From the NCBI GenBank assembly GCA_028284625.1, contig JANQRH010000026.1, forward strand, positions 62,001 through 126,000: a stretch of 64,000 nt of DNA, read 5' to 3'. Both the position numbers and the translations under genes were made by a program. The notes under the pieces were generated by a model. The model ran no database searches. It was given only the letters and a program-made list of their open reading frames with translations, and was not told the origin of the DNA. This stretch comes from Afifellaceae bacterium. GTDB lineage: Bacteria > Pseudomonadota > Alphaproteobacteria > Rhizobiales > Afifellaceae. Below, one piece after another: positions 28,789 to 39,383 of this stretch (its first letter is position 1; the number at the start of each line of letters is the position of its first letter).

Positions 28789-29859
28789 ATGGTCGCAACG
28801 CCAGCCCAGACGGAGACGGCGTCTCCCATAGTATCTTCATCTCGCTCGGAGACAGACGTGCGCATGGTGCGGCTGTGGCTGCTTGCGCTGATCGGTCTGG
28901 TGTTCGCGATCGTGCTTGTCGGCGGGGCAACGCGGCTGACGGAATCGGGACTTTCCATCACCGAATGGAATCTGGTCACCGGCACGCTGCCGCCGCTGAG
29001 CGAGGCCGCCTGGCAAGCGGAGTTCGAGCGCTACCGGCGGACGCCGCAATATGAGCTCCTAAATCGCGGCATGAGCTTCGCCGATTTCCGCACCATCTAT
29101 TGGTGGGAATGGGGGCACCGGCAGCTCGGGCGCTTTATCGGGCTTGTCTATATCGGCGGATTCGTTTGGTTCGCGGCGCGCCGGACGCTGTCCGGCAAAA
29201 CGATTGCGACACTCACCGCGCTCGGGCTTCTGCTCGCCACGCAGGGCCTTGTCGGTTGGATCATGGTTGCCTCGGGCTTGAAGCCCGGCATGATCACCGT
29301 CGCGCCGGTGAAGCTGACGCTGCATCTGACGCTCGCGAGTTTGTTCTTCGCTGCGCTCATCGTGATGTTCGTCCGGCTTGGCGGCGCGGCGCGCGAGGCG
29401 GCGTCCGCCCGCGGCCGCTGGGTGGCCTGGCTCCTGGTGCTTCTGACGCTGGTCCAGATCGCGCTCGGCGCGCTGGTCGCCGGCCACGATGCCGGTCTCA
29501 CCTACAACACCTGGCCGTTGATGGACGGCCGCCTGATCCCCGCCGGCCTCGCTTTGCTGGAACCGGCCTGGCTGAACTTGGTCGACAATATCACCACGGT
29601 CCAGTTCAACCACCGCGTCGGCGCCTATGTCCTGACGGTCGCAATCCTGGCTTACGCGTTGGTGCAATGGCGCAAGGCGCAGCCGGCCCGCAACCGCGCC
29701 ATTTGGATGGCGCTGCTCGTTCTTGCGCAAACCGTACTCGGCATCGCCACGCTCATCTATGTCGTGCCGTTCTCCCTGGCGCTCGCGCATCAGGGGCTGG
29801 CGATGGTTCTGCTCTTCGCGCTGGTGTGGAACGCCGCAATGCTGCAGCGTGGCGCCTAA
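28789..29859 (+). CDS. ctaA: Heme A synthase (COX15/CtaA)
   Basis: CtaA oxidises heme O to heme A for aa3-type cytochrome oxidase in the inner membrane. The 356-residue product has eight hydrophobic helices and the type-2 (COX15-like) motifs VGGATRLTESGLSITEW, IYWWEWGHRQLGR, LTLHLTLAS, TVQFNHRVGAY and ALAHQGLAM, which supply the heme-ligand histidines. ATG 28789 gives the usual short cytosolic N-tail; ATG 28864 is a shorter option. Its stop overlaps the convergent purN gene by 4 nt. Confidence 0.95.
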   Translation: MVATPAQTETASPIVSSSRSETDVRMVRLWLLALIGLVFAIVLVGGATRLTESGLSITEWNLVTGTLPPLSEAAWQAEFERYRRTPQYELLNRGMSFADFRTIYWWEWGHRQLGRFIGLVYIGGFVWFAARRTLSGKTIATLTALGLLLATQGLVGWIMVASGLKPGMITVAPVKLTLHLTLASLFFAALIVMFVRLGGAAREAASARGRWVAWLLVLLTLVQIALGALVAGHDAGLTYNTWPLMDGRLIPAGLALLEPAWLNLVDNITTVQFNHRVGAYVLTVAILAYALVQWRKAQPARNRAIWMALLVLAQTVLGIATLIYVVPFSLALAHQGLAMVLLFALVWNAAMLQRGA

Positions 29860-30515
29860 TCCGGCGGAGAAAGGAGTGCTGCGTCAGGCGCCATCGCCGC
29901 GCCGTCGATGATCACGCGCTCACCTTTCACCGAAGCGCGACCGCTCGCCACCAGATCCAACGCCAACGGAAAGATGCGGTGCTCTACGCCGAGCACGCGG
30001 TCCGCCAGCGTGTCCGGCGTGTCGTCATCGAGCACCGGCACGGCGCCCTGCGTGACGATTGGCCCGGCATCCATCTCCGCGCGCACGAAATGCACCGTGG
30101 CGCCGTGAATGCGCACACCCGCTTCAAGGGCGCGCTCATGCGTCTTCAGGCCGGGAAAGAGCGGCAGCAGCGAGGGATGGATGTTGAGAATCCGGTCGCG
30201 CCAGGAGTCCACAAAAGGGGCGGAGAGAATGCGCATGAAGCCCGCGAGGCAGATCAGCTCGGTCCCCGCGTCGCGGAGTGCAGCGTCGAAGGCCGCCTCC
30301 ATCTCAGCCTTGGTGCCGTGTGTCGCCTTGTCGATTACGGCGGTTGGAATGCCGTGATCGCGCGCAAGGCCGAGGCCCTTCGCATCGGCTCTGTCGGAGA
30401 GGACGAACGCGATCTCAGCGGGGAATTGGGCGTCGGCGGCAGCGGCGATGAGGACGGCCAGATTGCTGCCGCGCCCGGAAATGAGCACGGCTGTGCGTGT
30501 CCTCGCCTCAGCCAT
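29856..30515 (-). CDS. purN: Phosphoribosylglycinamide formyltransferase
   Basis: PurN transfers a formyl group to GAR in purine synthesis. The 219-residue product starts [19 protein letters not shown]. It contains the catalytic Asn and His in ILNIHPSLLPLFPGLKTH and the Asp in HFVRAEMDAGPIVTQ. The start at 30515 shares one base with the purM stop (TGATG), so the pair is translationally coupled. The frame is open further upstream within purM, but that part is out-of-frame purM sequence. Confidence 0.96.
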   Translation of the reverse strand: MAEARTRTAVLISGRGSNLAVLIAAAADAQFPAEIAFVLSDRADAKGLGLARDHGIPTAVIDKATHGTKAEMEAAFDAALRDAGTELICLAGFMRILSAPFVDSWRDRILNIHPSLLPLFPGLKTHERALEAGVRIHGATVHFVRAEMDAGPIVTQGAVPVLDDDTPDTLADRVLGVEHRIFPLALDLVASGRASVKGERVIIDGAAMAPDAALLSPPD

Positions 30516-31573
30516 CAAACCGCAAGTCGCCCGGTGAAGGTCACCGCGTCGCCCCGGCGTGGCACGATCGTGCCGAGCTCCATCACCGTTTCGCCTTGCC
30601 CCGTAAGCGCCACCTGAACGCCCGCTGCCTGCTCCGGCGCGGCGATGACGACCATGCCGATCCCGCAATTGAAGGTGCGCAACATCTCAGCCTCCGCCAC
30701 CGGCTCCGCCAGCCATTTGAAGACTGGCGGCAGGTCGATCGCCGCAAGGTCGATCTCCGCCGCGACCGCTTCCGGCAGCACGCGGGGTATGTTCTCAACA
30801 AGCCCGCCACCCGTGATATGGGCGAACGCCTTGACCCCACCGCTTGCCCGGATCGCCTCAAGGCAGGCGCGAACATAGATGCGCGTCGGGCGAAGCAGCA
30901 CTTCGCCAAGGCTGACACCCGGCTCAAATGGCGCGTCTTCCGATAGTTTTAGCCCCTGCATCTCGACAATCCGCCGCACCAGCGAAAAGCCGTTGGAATG
31001 CAGCCCGTCGGAGGCAAGCCCGAGCACCACGTCGCCCGCTGCGATATCGTCGCGTGGCAGAAGGCCGTCGCGCTCCACCGCGCCTACGGCAAAACCCGCA
31101 AGGTCAAAATCGCCAGGCTGGTAAAGGCCCGGCATCTCGGCGGTCTCGCCGCCGACAAGCGCTGCCCCGGCCAGGCGGCAACCCTCCGCCACGCCGGCAA
31201 TCACCTCGCTTGCTTTGTCCACATCGAGCGCGGCCGTGGCGTAATAATCGAGGAAGAAGAGGGGCTCGGCGCCCTGAACGACAAGGTCGTTGACGCACAT
31301 CGCCACCAGGTCGACGCCGATTCCACGAAAGTCTCCCGCCTCGATGGCGATCTTCAGTTTCGTGCCCACGCCGTCGGTGGCCGCGACCAGGACGGGATCG
31401 CGAAAGCCAGTCGCCTTCAGGTCGAAAAGCGCCCCAAATCCGCCGATGCCGGCAACCACGCCCGGGCGCGCGGTGGAAGCCACCGCGGGCTTGATGCGCT
31501 CCACCAGGCTGTTCCCGGCGGCCACGTCGACGCCGGCGTCCCGATAGGTCAGGGTATTGCGCTGAACGGACAT
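30515..31573 (-). CDS. purM: Phosphoribosylformylglycinamidine cyclo-ligase
   Basis: PurM closes the imidazole ring to give AIR in purine synthesis. The 352-residue product starts near [20 protein letters not shown]. It carries [51 protein letters not shown] and [18 protein letters not shown], the family hallmarks. It is the promoter-proximal gene of purM-purN and is divergent from the CDP-alcohol transferase gene, with a 114-bp gap. Confidence 0.97.
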   Translation of the reverse strand: MSVQRNTLTYRDAGVDVAAGNSLVERIKPAVASTARPGVVAGIGGFGALFDLKATGFRDPVLVAATDGVGTKLKIAIEAGDFRGIGVDLVAMCVNDLVVQGAEPLFFLDYYATAALDVDKASEVIAGVAEGCRLAGAALVGGETAEMPGLYQPGDFDLAGFAVGAVERDGLLPRDDIAAGDVVLGLASDGLHSNGFSLVRRIVEMQGLKLSEDAPFEPGVSLGEVLLRPTRIYVRACLEAIRASGGVKAFAHITGGGLVENIPRVLPEAVAAEIDLAAIDLPPVFKWLAEPVAEAEMLRTFNCGIGMVVIAAPEQAAGVQVALTGQGETVMELGTIVPRRGDAVTFTGRLAV

Positions 31574-31687
31574 TGCAGCTAGCGCCTAGTGCGCTGACAG
31601 GGGGATTGCAAGAACGTCGCAACGCTCAGGCGGCCCGTCGCGCATTCGGCGCAGGCCGCAAAGCTTGGGGCACGGCAGGTCTTCTAG

Positions 31688-32248
31688 GTGACCATACCCA
31701 ATTTCATCACCATTGCCCGGCTGCTCATCGTGCCGCTTGTCGTGTGGCTGATGATCGCCGACCGCTTCGTGGAGGCGACGATTCTGTTCGTGCTCGCCGG
31801 CTTGTCGGACGCCGCCGACGGGTTCATCGCCAAGCGCTTCGGCGCGGCCTCCGAGCTTGGCGCGTATCTCGATCCGATCGCCGACAAAGCGTTGCTCGTC
31901 TCCGTCTTTGTGACGCTCGGCTTCAAGGGCGCGCTGCCGGCCTGGCTGATCGTCCTGGTTGTCAGCCGCGACGTTTTCATCATTGGCGGCATGCTTCTGG
32001 CCTACGTTCTGTCCAATCCGATGCCGGTGAAGCCGCTTTGGGTGTCCAAAGCCAACACCGCGGCGCAAATCCTTCTTATCGCTTTTGTTCTTGTTGACCG
32101 CTCCGGCTGGATAGCGCTCAACGAGGCGATCCGCGTTACTGTATTGGCGGTGGCTGCCTTGACGGTCATTTCCGCTGGCGCCTATCTCAAGGAATGGGTG
32201 CTGCACATGGCCGGGGGGCTGGGGGACGCAACGGAGGAAGACCATTGA
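31688..32248 (+). CDS. CDP-alcohol phosphatidyltransferase family protein
   Basis: This is an inner-membrane enzyme of 186 residues with the metal-binding signature of the family, LSDAADGFIAKRFGA followed by GAYLDPIADK. Family members make phosphatidylglycerol phosphate, cardiolipin or related lipids; which one cannot be told here. The start is GTG 31688. Its stop overlaps the TTG start of the AI-2E family gene (TTGA). Confidence 0.88.
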   Translation: MTIPNFITIARLLIVPLVVWLMIADRFVEATILFVLAGLSDAADGFIAKRFGAASELGAYLDPIADKALLVSVFVTLGFKGALPAWLIVLVVSRDVFIIGGMLLAYVLSNPMPVKPLWVSKANTAAQILLIAFVLVDRSGWIALNEAIRVTVLAVAALTVISAGAYLKEWVLHMAGGLGDATEEDH

Positions 32249-33327
32249 ACCTTCGGGTTCAGCTTACTTTTTGGCTCGGCGCGCTGGTCGTGCTGCTCCT
32301 GTTCCTGTGGGTGTTCAGTGGCATATTGCTGCCGTTCATTATGGGCATGGCGCTGGCCTATCTGCTCGACCCGCTGGCCGATCGGCTCGAAGGCGCCGGG
32401 ATGAACCGGTTCTGGGCGACGATCACCATCGTGATCCTCTCCATCCTGGTCTTCACGCTGGTCGCCCTGGTCGTCATCCCGCTTCTGGTATCGCAGCTCA
32501 CCGGCTTCCTTGAGGATCTGCCCTCCTACGCCGCGCAGCTCCAGGATTTGTGGAACCGCTTCCTGAGCACGGAGCTGGGCCGCTATTTCGGCCAGCAGCA
32601 GGAGAGCTTCAGCGTCGATCAATGGGTGTCGCAGGGTGCGGCCTGGGTAGCCGGCCTGCTGGGCTCCGTATGGGCCGGCGGCCGTGCGCTCATCAACGCC
32701 GTTGGGCTTGTCGTGGTGACGCCCGTCGTTGCGTTCTATCTGCTCTATGACTGGGATCGCATGCTGGACCGGCTCGATGCCCTCCTGCCGCGCGACCATG
32801 CCGACACGATCCGCCAGCTTGGCCGCGACATGGACAAGGCAATTGCCGGCTTCATCCGCGGGCAGGGGGCTCTCTGTTTGATCCTCGGCCTGTTCTACGC
32901 GATATCGCTGACGATCGTCGGGCTGAACTTCGGCTTTCTGATCGGCTCGGTTGCCGGGCTGATCAGCTTCATCCCCTATGTCGGCTCCATCGTCGGCTTT
33001 GTTCTGTCGGTCGGTGTCGCGCTGGTGCAGTTCTGGCCCGACTGGATCTGGGTTTTGGCCGTGGCCGGTATCTTTGCTGTCGGCCAGTTCATCGAAGGCA
33101 ACCTCCTGCAGCCGCGCCTAGTCGGATCGAGCATCGGCGTGCACCCGGTGTGGCTGATGTTTGCGCTTTTCGCCTTCGGCTCGCTGTTCGGCTTCGTCGG
33201 CGTTCTCATTGCCGTGCCGGTGACCGCCGCAATTGGCGTCCTGGTGCGCTTCGCCGTGGCGCGCTACCGGCAGAGCGGCCTCTACCTGGAGCGCACGGGA
33301 ACGCCGCCCGACCGCATGCAACCTTGA
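32245..33327 (+). CDS. AI-2E family (PerM-like) transporter
   Basis: This polytopic inner-membrane protein of 360 residues belongs to the AI-2E/UPF0118 family. The N-terminal helices include LLPFIMGMALAYLLDPLADR and the C-terminal signature is EGNLLQPRLVGSSIGVHPV. The start is TTG 32245, supported by GGAGGAAG about six bases upstream and by overlap with the previous stop; the frame is open further upstream without such a site. Members transport diverse small molecules or act as antiporters; substrate unknown. The conserved neighbour downstream is hdaA. Confidence 0.87.
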   Translation: MNLRVQLTFWLGALVVLLLFLWVFSGILLPFIMGMALAYLLDPLADRLEGAGMNRFWATITIVILSILVFTLVALVVIPLLVSQLTGFLEDLPSYAAQLQDLWNRFLSTELGRYFGQQQESFSVDQWVSQGAAWVAGLLGSVWAGGRALINAVGLVVVTPVVAFYLLYDWDRMLDRLDALLPRDHADTIRQLGRDMDKAIAGFIRGQGALCLILGLFYAISLTIVGLNFGFLIGSVAGLISFIPYVGSIVGFVLSVGVALVQFWPDWIWVLAVAGIFAVGQFIEGNLLQPRLVGSSIGVHPVWLMFALFAFGSLFGFVGVLIAVPVTAAIGVLVRFAVARYRQSGLYLERTGTPPDRMQP

Positions 33328-34034
33328 ACACGGCCGCCGCTCCTCAGCAGCTTCCCCTGGCGTTGGCGCATGCGCCGCAATATGGCCGCGACGCCTTCGT
33401 GTCGGGCGCCTCCAACATCGCCGCCTTGCGTCTGATTGAATCCTGGCCCGATTGGCCTGCGCCAATCGTCCTTCTGAGCGGCCCGGCGGGCTCCGGAAAG
33501 ACCCATCTGGCGCACATCTGGGCGCGCAACGCCGGCGCAACGATCGTCGAGGGCGCCGGCCTCAGCCTCGCGACCGTGCCGGAGATGGGGTCGCGCGGCG
33601 CCATGGTCGTTGAGGATGTTGACGCGGTCGCCATCCCCGAGGCGGCGCTCTTTCATCTGATCAATCGCGCCAGGGAGCTGAGCGGCGCACTGCTTCTGAC
33701 GGCCCAGCAGCCGGCGGAGCAATGGCCGGTGACGCTGCCCGATTTGCGCTCGCGGCTGCGGCTCGCAGCACCTGTCACGCTCGGCGCGCCGGACGACGAT
33801 CTTTTGCGCCAAGTCATAGTCAAGCTTTTTGCCGACCGGCAAATGATCGTGGAGCGCCAGGTGCTCGACTTTCTGATCTTCAGGATGGAGCGTTCGCTGA
33901 GCTTTGCCGCTTCACTGGTGAAAGCGTTGGATAACGCGGCGCTGGCCGCGGGGCGGCGCATCAGCCGGCCCCTGGCGGCCGCGGTTTTGGCCGAACTTGG
34001 CGCCGAAACCGGCGAATTTGCAGAACGGCAATAG
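33324..34034 (+). CDS. hdaA: DnaA-related regulatory inactivator HdaA
   Basis: HdaA binds the DNA polymerase sliding clamp and stimulates ATP hydrolysis by DnaA, limiting re-initiation. The 236-residue product has the clamp-binding peptide QQLPLALAHAP near its N-terminus, a DnaA-like AAA+ domain with Walker A GPAGSGKTHL and VVEDVDAVA, and a C-terminal lid. No in-frame ATG lies near, so I use TTG 33324, which overlaps the previous stop (TTGA); its ribosome binding site is weak. It lies between the AI-2E gene and ppk, the usual alphaproteobacterial order. Confidence 0.85.
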   Translation: MNTAAAPQQLPLALAHAPQYGRDAFVSGASNIAALRLIESWPDWPAPIVLLSGPAGSGKTHLAHIWARNAGATIVEGAGLSLATVPEMGSRGAMVVEDVDAVAIPEAALFHLINRARELSGALLLTAQQPAEQWPVTLPDLRSRLRLAAPVTLGAPDDDLLRQVIVKLFADRQMIVERQVLDFLIFRMERSLSFAASLVKALDNAALAAGRRISRPLAAAVLAELGAETGEFAERQ

Positions 34035-34093
34035 ATTGCCATGATAATGTGGGACGAAAGCTGAACACCGATCCCGCAAACGGAAATTAGATA

Positions 34094-36292
34094 ATGAGCG
34101 AAGCGACTGCCCAGGCCCTGCCGCTGTCGGCTGAGATGCCGGACACCCTGGAGCTGGACGAGAAGCTGGCCTCCAGCCCGGCGCGCTTCATCAATCGCGA
34201 GATTTCCTGGCTTGAGTTCAATCGGCGCGTTCTGGAGGAATCGGAGAACGCCAACCATCCCCTGCTGGAGCGGCTGCGTTTCCTGTCGATTTCCGGCAAG
34301 AACCTCGACGAGTTCTTCATGGTGCGCGTCGCCGGCCTTGCGGGTCAGGCGCGCGAGCATATCGCGACGCTGAGCGCCGACGGCCTGACCCCCGCCGAGC
34401 AGCTCCGCGCCATCGAGGTCAAGGTCAACGAGCTCGTCAATGAGCAGCACGACAACTGGAACACGCTTCGCGAGGAACTTGCCGGCACCGGCGTGGTCAT
34501 CGTCCCAGCCGATGATCTGAACGGCGCGGAGAAGGCGTGGCTTGAAGGCTACTTCCTCGATTCCATCTTCCCAATTCTGACGCCGCTCGCCATCGATCCG
34601 GCGCATCCCTTTCCCTTCATTCCCAATCTCGGTTTCACTCTGGCGCTGCAACTGACCGGCAAGAACAGCCCGGCCATGCAGGCGCTGATCCGCTTTCCGG
34701 GGAGCCTGGAGCGCTTCATTCGCATCCCCCCGCAGGGCGACGAAGACGGCACGCTGCGCTTCGTGCTCTTGGAGGATGCGGTGGGGCTGTTCGTCCCACG
34801 GCTCTTCCCCGGCTATGAGGTGACCGGAAAGGGCGCGTTCCGCGTCATCCGCGACTCCGACATCGAGGTGGAGGAAGAAGCGGAGGATCTGGTGCGCCTG
34901 TTTGAGCGCGCGTTGAAGCAGCGCCGCCGCGGCGTGGTGATCAGGCTGGAGGTTGAGGCCAACATGCCGGAATCGCTGCGCGACGTCGTGCAGCGCTCAC
35001 TCGCCGTATCGAACCAGGAGGTGCACATCATCCCCGGCATGCTGGGCATCGACAGCCTGTCCCAGCTTGTCGACGTCGATCGGCCTGAACTGAAGTTCGA
35101 GCCTTACACGCCGCGCTTTCCCGAACGCATCCGCGAGCATGGCGGCGATTGCTTCTCCGCCATCCGCGAGAAGGACATCATCGTCCACCACCCCTATGAA
35201 TCGTTCGACGTGGTGCTGCAGTTCCTGCGCCAGGCCGCGTCCGACCCCGACGTCGTTGCGATCAAGCAGACGCTCTACCGCACCTCCAACGATTCCCCGA
35301 TCGTCAAGGCGCTGATTGAGGCGGCAGAGGCCGGCAAGTCAGTGACGGCGCTGGTGGAGCTGAAGGCGCGCTTTGACGAAGAGGCGAACATCCGCTGGGC
35401 ACGCGATCTGGAGCGTGCGGGCGCGCAGGTCGTCTACGGCTTCTTGGAGCTCAAGACCCACGCCAAGCTCTCGCAGGTCGTGCGCCGCGAACCCGGCGGG
35501 CTGGCGAGTTACGTGCATGTCGGCACGGGGAACTACCATCCCATCACCGCGCGCATTTACACCGATCTGAGCTACTTCACCGCCGACCCGGTGATCGCGC
35601 GCGACGTGGCGCGCGTCTTCAACTTCATCACCGGATACGCACCACCCCAGGACGTGCAGCGCATGGCGGTGTCGCCCTACACCATGCGCCCGCGCATCCT
35701 TGAGCACATCGAAGCGGAGATCGACCATGCCGCCGCCGGCCGTCCCGCGGCGATCTGGATGAAGCTGAACTCGCTCGTCGATTCAGAGATCGTCGATGCG
35801 CTCTATCGCGCCAGCCAATCAGGCGTGGCGATCGACCTTGTGATCCGCGGCATCTGCTGCCTCAGGCCGCAAGTGCCTGGCCTGTCGGAGAACATCCGCG
35901 TGAAATCGATTGTCGGGCGCTTTCTGGAGCACTCGCGAATCCTGTGTTTTGGCAACGGTCATGGGCTCCCCTCGGAGGAGGCGATCGTCTATATCGGATC
36001 GGCCGACTTGATGCCGCGCAATCTTGATCGGCGCGTTGAGAGCATGGTGACGCTGGCCAACCCGACCGTTCACACACAGGTCCTCGATCAGATCATGGTC
36101 GCCAATTTCAGGGACAATGAGCAGAGTTGGGACGTCCTGCCGGACGGCACGTCCCGGCGTGTCGAGTTGCCGGACGGCGAGGAGCCTTTCAACGTGCACC
36201 GCTACTTCATGACCAATCCCAGCCTTTCCGGACGCGGCCGGTCGCTGAAGTCGTCGTCGCCCCGTGCAATATCAACTCTCCAACGCGGCTGA
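34094..36292 (+). CDS. ppk: Polyphosphate kinase 1
   Basis: Ppk1 polymerises the gamma-phosphate of ATP into polyphosphate. The 732-residue product contains [18 protein letters not shown] at the N-terminus, the ATP-binding region and the two phospholipase D-like catalytic domains with [13 protein letters not shown] and [11 protein letters not shown]. It is complete and of usual length. ppx overlaps its 3' end by 29 nt, so synthesis and degradation of polyphosphate are encoded together. Confidence 0.96.
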   Translation: MSEATAQALPLSAEMPDTLELDEKLASSPARFINREISWLEFNRRVLEESENANHPLLERLRFLSISGKNLDEFFMVRVAGLAGQAREHIATLSADGLTPAEQLRAIEVKVNELVNEQHDNWNTLREELAGTGVVIVPADDLNGAEKAWLEGYFLDSIFPILTPLAIDPAHPFPFIPNLGFTLALQLTGKNSPAMQALIRFPGSLERFIRIPPQGDEDGTLRFVLLEDAVGLFVPRLFPGYEVTGKGAFRVIRDSDIEVEEEAEDLVRLFERALKQRRRGVVIRLEVEANMPESLRDVVQRSLAVSNQEVHIIPGMLGIDSLSQLVDVDRPELKFEPYTPRFPERIREHGGDCFSAIREKDIIVHHPYESFDVVLQFLRQAASDPDVVAIKQTLYRTSNDSPIVKALIEAAEAGKSVTALVELKARFDEEANIRWARDLERAGAQVVYGFLELKTHAKLSQVVRREPGGLASYVHVGTGNYHPITARIYTDLSYFTADPVIARDVARVFNFITGYAPPQDVQRMAVSPYTMRPRILEHIEAEIDHAAAGRPAAIWMKLNSLVDSEIVDALYRASQSGVAIDLVIRGICCLRPQVPGLSENIRVKSIVGRFLEHSRILCFGNGHGLPSEEAIVYIGSADLMPRNLDRRVESMVTLANPTVHTQVLDQIMVANFRDNEQSWDVLPDGTSRRVELPDGEEPFNVHRYFMTNPSLSGRGRSLKSSSPRAISTLQRG

Positions 36293-37808
36293 GCCCGTTT
36301 CCGCTCAAGGCCGCATCAGCGGCGACGGTCCGGTCGGCGTCATCGACATTGGGTCGAACTCCGTCCGCCTTGTCGTCTACGAACGGCTGGCCCGCTCGCC
36401 GACGCCGCTCTTCAACGAGAAAGTGCTCGCAGGCCTGGGCGCCGGCGTCGCCGGTTCCGGAGCGCTTGCGCCGCAGGCGGTGGAGAAGACCCGGGTCGCG
36501 CTTCATCGCTTCGCCGCCCTGTCCCGGCAGATGGAGGTCAAGACGCTCAACGTCGTGGCGACGGCCGCTGTGCGCGAAGCAGCCGATGGGCCCGATTTCA
36601 TCCGCGAGGTCGAAGCCATTTGCGGCGCACCGGTCACCATCCTCTCCGGCGCCGAAGAAGCGCGGATCGCAGCGCTTGGCATCGTCGCGGGGTTTCAGAA
36701 TCCCGACGGCGTCGCCGGCGACCTTGGCGGCGGCAGCCTGGAGCTTGTCGACATCGCAGGCCGTAAGGTCGGAAAGGGCGACAGCCTGCCACTTGGCGGA
36801 TTGCGGCTTCACGAAAACGCCCGCGGCTCGCTGAAGGCGGCGCGCGAGATCGCCCGCAAGGCGCTGACGAAGTCGCCAGTAACAGGGCCCATGAAGGGCC
36901 GCACGTTTTACGCAATCGGCGGGACGTGGCGCTCGCTCGCGCGCCTGCACATGTACGACAGCGGCTACCCGCTGCATGTCATGCACGAATACGACATGGA
37001 CACGGACGAGCTTGCCGATTTTCTCAAGGTGCTCATTCGTGGCCCGCTCGATCAGATCCCCGGCATCAACGTCGTCTCCAAGCAGCGCCAGGCGTTGCTC
37101 CCGTTCGGTGCCGTTGTTCTTGCGGAGGTTCTGCGCGCCGGGCGCCCGGCCTCCGTGGCGATCTCCGCGCTTGGTCTGCGCGAAGGCCTGCTTTTCTCAA
37201 AGCTGTCGGAGGAAGCGCGCGCAGAAGATCCGCTGCTGTCGGCAGCGCGCGAGCTGTGTCTCCTGAGATCGCGCTCGCCGGCCCATGCGGAGGAGCTGAT
37301 CCCGTGGACTGAGCAGGCCCTGGCGGCGCTCGGTTTAAAGGAGACGGAGGAAGAGAAGCGGCTGCGCGCGACGGCCTGTCTGCTGGCCGACATCGGCTGG
37401 CGGGCGCACCCGGATTATCGCGGCGAGCAAAGCTTCAGCATCATTTCCAATGCTGCCTTTGTCGGTGTCGACCATCCCGGCCGCGCCTATCTGGCGCTTG
37501 CCATCTACTATCGCCACGCCGGGCTCTCCGACGAGGAGCTCGGCCCGGGATTACGGGAAATCGCGCCGCTGCGTCTCCGCGAGGCGGCGCGAGCGCTCGC
37601 CGCATCCTTCCGCGTCGGATATCTCGTCTCGGCGGCCGTGGAGGGCGTCTTGCCGCGAACGGCGATCCGCCGTGTCGACGACACGCTGGAGCTGATCCTG
37701 CCGCCGGATATGGCGGAGCTTCGCGGCGCACGCCTGGAAAGCCGGCTACGACAGTTCGCAGCCCTCGGTGGCCTGTCCTACTCTATTGTGATCGACGACG
37801 AAGACTGA
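36264..37808 (+). CDS. ppx: Exopolyphosphatase / Ppx-GppA family phosphatase
   Basis: The enzyme removes terminal phosphates from polyphosphate (or hydrolyses pppGpp). The 514-residue product has the ASKHA phosphate-binding motifs [17 protein letters not shown] and [14 protein letters not shown], then a C-terminal HD-like helical domain ([20 protein letters not shown]). The GTG start at 36264 lies inside the ppk 3' end and gives about 23 residues before the first motif, typical for the family. It is convergent with rnd, leaving only 7 bp between stops. Confidence 0.92.
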   Translation: MQYQLSNAAEPVSAQGRISGDGPVGVIDIGSNSVRLVVYERLARSPTPLFNEKVLAGLGAGVAGSGALAPQAVEKTRVALHRFAALSRQMEVKTLNVVATAAVREAADGPDFIREVEAICGAPVTILSGAEEARIAALGIVAGFQNPDGVAGDLGGGSLELVDIAGRKVGKGDSLPLGGLRLHENARGSLKAAREIARKALTKSPVTGPMKGRTFYAIGGTWRSLARLHMYDSGYPLHVMHEYDMDTDELADFLKVLIRGPLDQIPGINVVSKQRQALLPFGAVVLAEVLRAGRPASVAISALGLREGLLFSKLSEEARAEDPLLSAARELCLLRSRSPAHAEELIPWTEQALAALGLKETEEEKRLRATACLLADIGWRAHPDYRGEQSFSIISNAAFVGVDHPGRAYLALAIYYRHAGLSDEELGPGLREIAPLRLREAARALAASFRVGYLVSAAVEGVLPRTAIRRVDDTLELILPPDMAELRGARLESRLRQFAALGGLSYSIVIDDED

Positions 37809-37815
37809 ACGGCGG

Positions 37816-38988
37816 CTAATCCACCGCGATCGTCACGACCCCCTTGCGCGACATGGAAAGTGCCAGCTTGCCGTGCTTCAGCGCCAGCGCCTTCTCACCG
37901 AAGAGCCGCAGGCGCCAGCCATGAAGCGCCGGCACATCGGCATTGTCGTTGGCGGCGATTTTCTCAAGGTCGTCGGTGCTGGCGATAACGCGCGCGGCGA
38001 CGCCCTGTTCCTCAGCCACCTTCTTCAAAAGCACCTTCAAAAGCTCGGCCGCGGCGCTGGCATGCTCCGGCGCTGATTTCGGCCGGGGTACGCGCGGCAG
38101 GTCGTCTTCGGCAATCGCAAAGGCCGATTCCACCGCCTCCAGAATGCCGCGCGCCGCAGCGGATCGCTCAAAGCCACGCGGGATCGTCCTCAGCCGGCCG
38201 AGCGCCTCAGTATCGCGCGGCTGCTGCTGCGCGATCTCATAGATCGCATCGTCCTTGAGCACCCGCGAGCGTGGCACGTCCCGCTGCTGCGCTTCCGTCT
38301 CCCGCCAGGCCGCCATGGCCTGCATGACGGCAAGCTGCCGCGGCTTCTTGATCCGCATCTTGAGCCGCTTCCAGGCGTCCTCCGGATGGGACTGGTAGGT
38401 CTTGAGGTCGCAGAGTACCGCCATCTCCTCGTCTACCCAGGTGGTGCGATCCTGTTCCGCCAATTGCGCGGACAAAGACAGATAGACGTCGCGTAGGTAG
38501 GTCACGTCCGCGATGGCGTAGTTCATCTGCTTGGCGCTTAGAGGGCGGCGTGACCAATCGGTGAAGCGGGAGGTCTTGTCGAGCTGATGCCCGGTCACCC
38601 GCTTGACCAACTGGTCGTAGCTGACCTGGTCGCCATAGCCGCAGACCATGGCAGCGACCTGCGTATCAAAGAGCGGCCGCGGCACGGCCCCGGCGAGCTT
38701 CACGAAAATCTCGATGTCCTGCCGCGCCGCGTGAAAGACCTTGGTGACGCGCTTGTCGACCATCAGCTTGAAGAACGGCGTCAGGTCGATCCCCTCCGCC
38801 AGCGGGTCGATGATGGCGGCCTCGTCGGGCCCGGCCATCTGGAGCAGGCAAAGCTGCGCCCAAAAGGTGTTCTCCCGCAAAAACTCCGTATCGACCGTAA
38901 CGAACGGCGCCTTGGAGAGGCGGGAACAGAAGGCTTTCAGGGCTGCGGTGTCGGCAATGACGGGGTGGTCGGCAAATTCACGCTGCAT
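37816..38988 (-). CDS. rnd: Ribonuclease D
   Basis: RNase D is a 3'-5' exoribonuclease trimming tRNA and other small RNA precursors. The 390-residue product has the DEDDy exonuclease motifs FVTVDTEFLRENTFW, VFHAARQDIEIF and YAIADVTYLRDVY, followed by an HRDC domain in the C-terminal half. Length is normal. It is divergent from the Phd-type antitoxin gene across 113 bp. Confidence 0.95.
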   Translation of the reverse strand: MQREFADHPVIADTAALKAFCSRLSKAPFVTVDTEFLRENTFWAQLCLLQMAGPDEAAIIDPLAEGIDLTPFFKLMVDKRVTKVFHAARQDIEIFVKLAGAVPRPLFDTQVAAMVCGYGDQVSYDQLVKRVTGHQLDKTSRFTDWSRRPLSAKQMNYAIADVTYLRDVYLSLSAQLAEQDRTTWVDEEMAVLCDLKTYQSHPEDAWKRLKMRIKKPRQLAVMQAMAAWRETEAQQRDVPRSRVLKDDAIYEIAQQQPRDTEALGRLRTIPRGFERSAAARGILEAVESAFAIAEDDLPRVPRPKSAPEHASAAAELLKVLLKKVAEEQGVAARVIASTDDLEKIAANDNADVPALHGWRLRLFGEKALALKHGKLALSMSRKGVVTIAVD

Positions 38989-39086
38989 GCCGGCCCTATA
39001 GCAAGTGCATCCGCCGCTGTCCCAGCTAAATGGCTGCGAACCCGCGCACTTTTGGGGGTGTTGAGGCAGTTTCCAACATGTGATAC

Positions 39087-39096
39087 CAACTAGTTG
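39087..39096. promoter_or_regulatory. Palindrome upstream of the toxin-antitoxin pair
   Basis: The perfect 10-bp palindrome CAACTAGTTG lies 5 bp before the antitoxin ATG. Toxin-antitoxin operons are usually autorepressed at such sites. The site is short, so this is suggestive only. Confidence 0.35.
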
Positions 39097-39101
39097 TCTA
39101 G

Positions 39102-39383
39102 ATGGTGAGCACGATGTCGGTTGTTGGTGCGTTTGAGGCGAAGACCAAGCTTTCGGAATTGCTTGCCCGTGTCGAGCGGGGCGAGGAGATCGTGATCACG
39201 CGCCGCGGCAAGCCTGTGGCCAAACTGGTGGCACCGGGTGCCGCTTCAGGGAAGGAGCCGCGCAGAGCAACCGCGGACGAGCTCCTTCAAATAGGCAAGG
39301 AATTCCAACAGCTTGTCCAGGGCGACTTTGCCTCCTCCGATATCAACGACATCCTCTACGATGCCGACGGCCTTCCCAAATGA
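39102..39383 (+). CDS. Phd/YefM-type antitoxin
   Basis: The 93-residue product has the Phd/YefM DNA-binding fold signature: VGAFEAKTKLSELLARVERG, then EEIVITRRGKPVAKLV. The C-terminal half, presumed to wrap the toxin, is poorly conserved. ATG 39114 is an alternative start. Its stop overlaps the toxin start (ATGA), as usual in such operons. It probably represses its own promoter. Confidence 0.85.
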   Translation: MVSTMSVVGAFEAKTKLSELLARVERGEEIVITRRGKPVAKLVAPGAASGKEPRRATADELLQIGKEFQQLVQGDFASSDINDILYDADGLPK

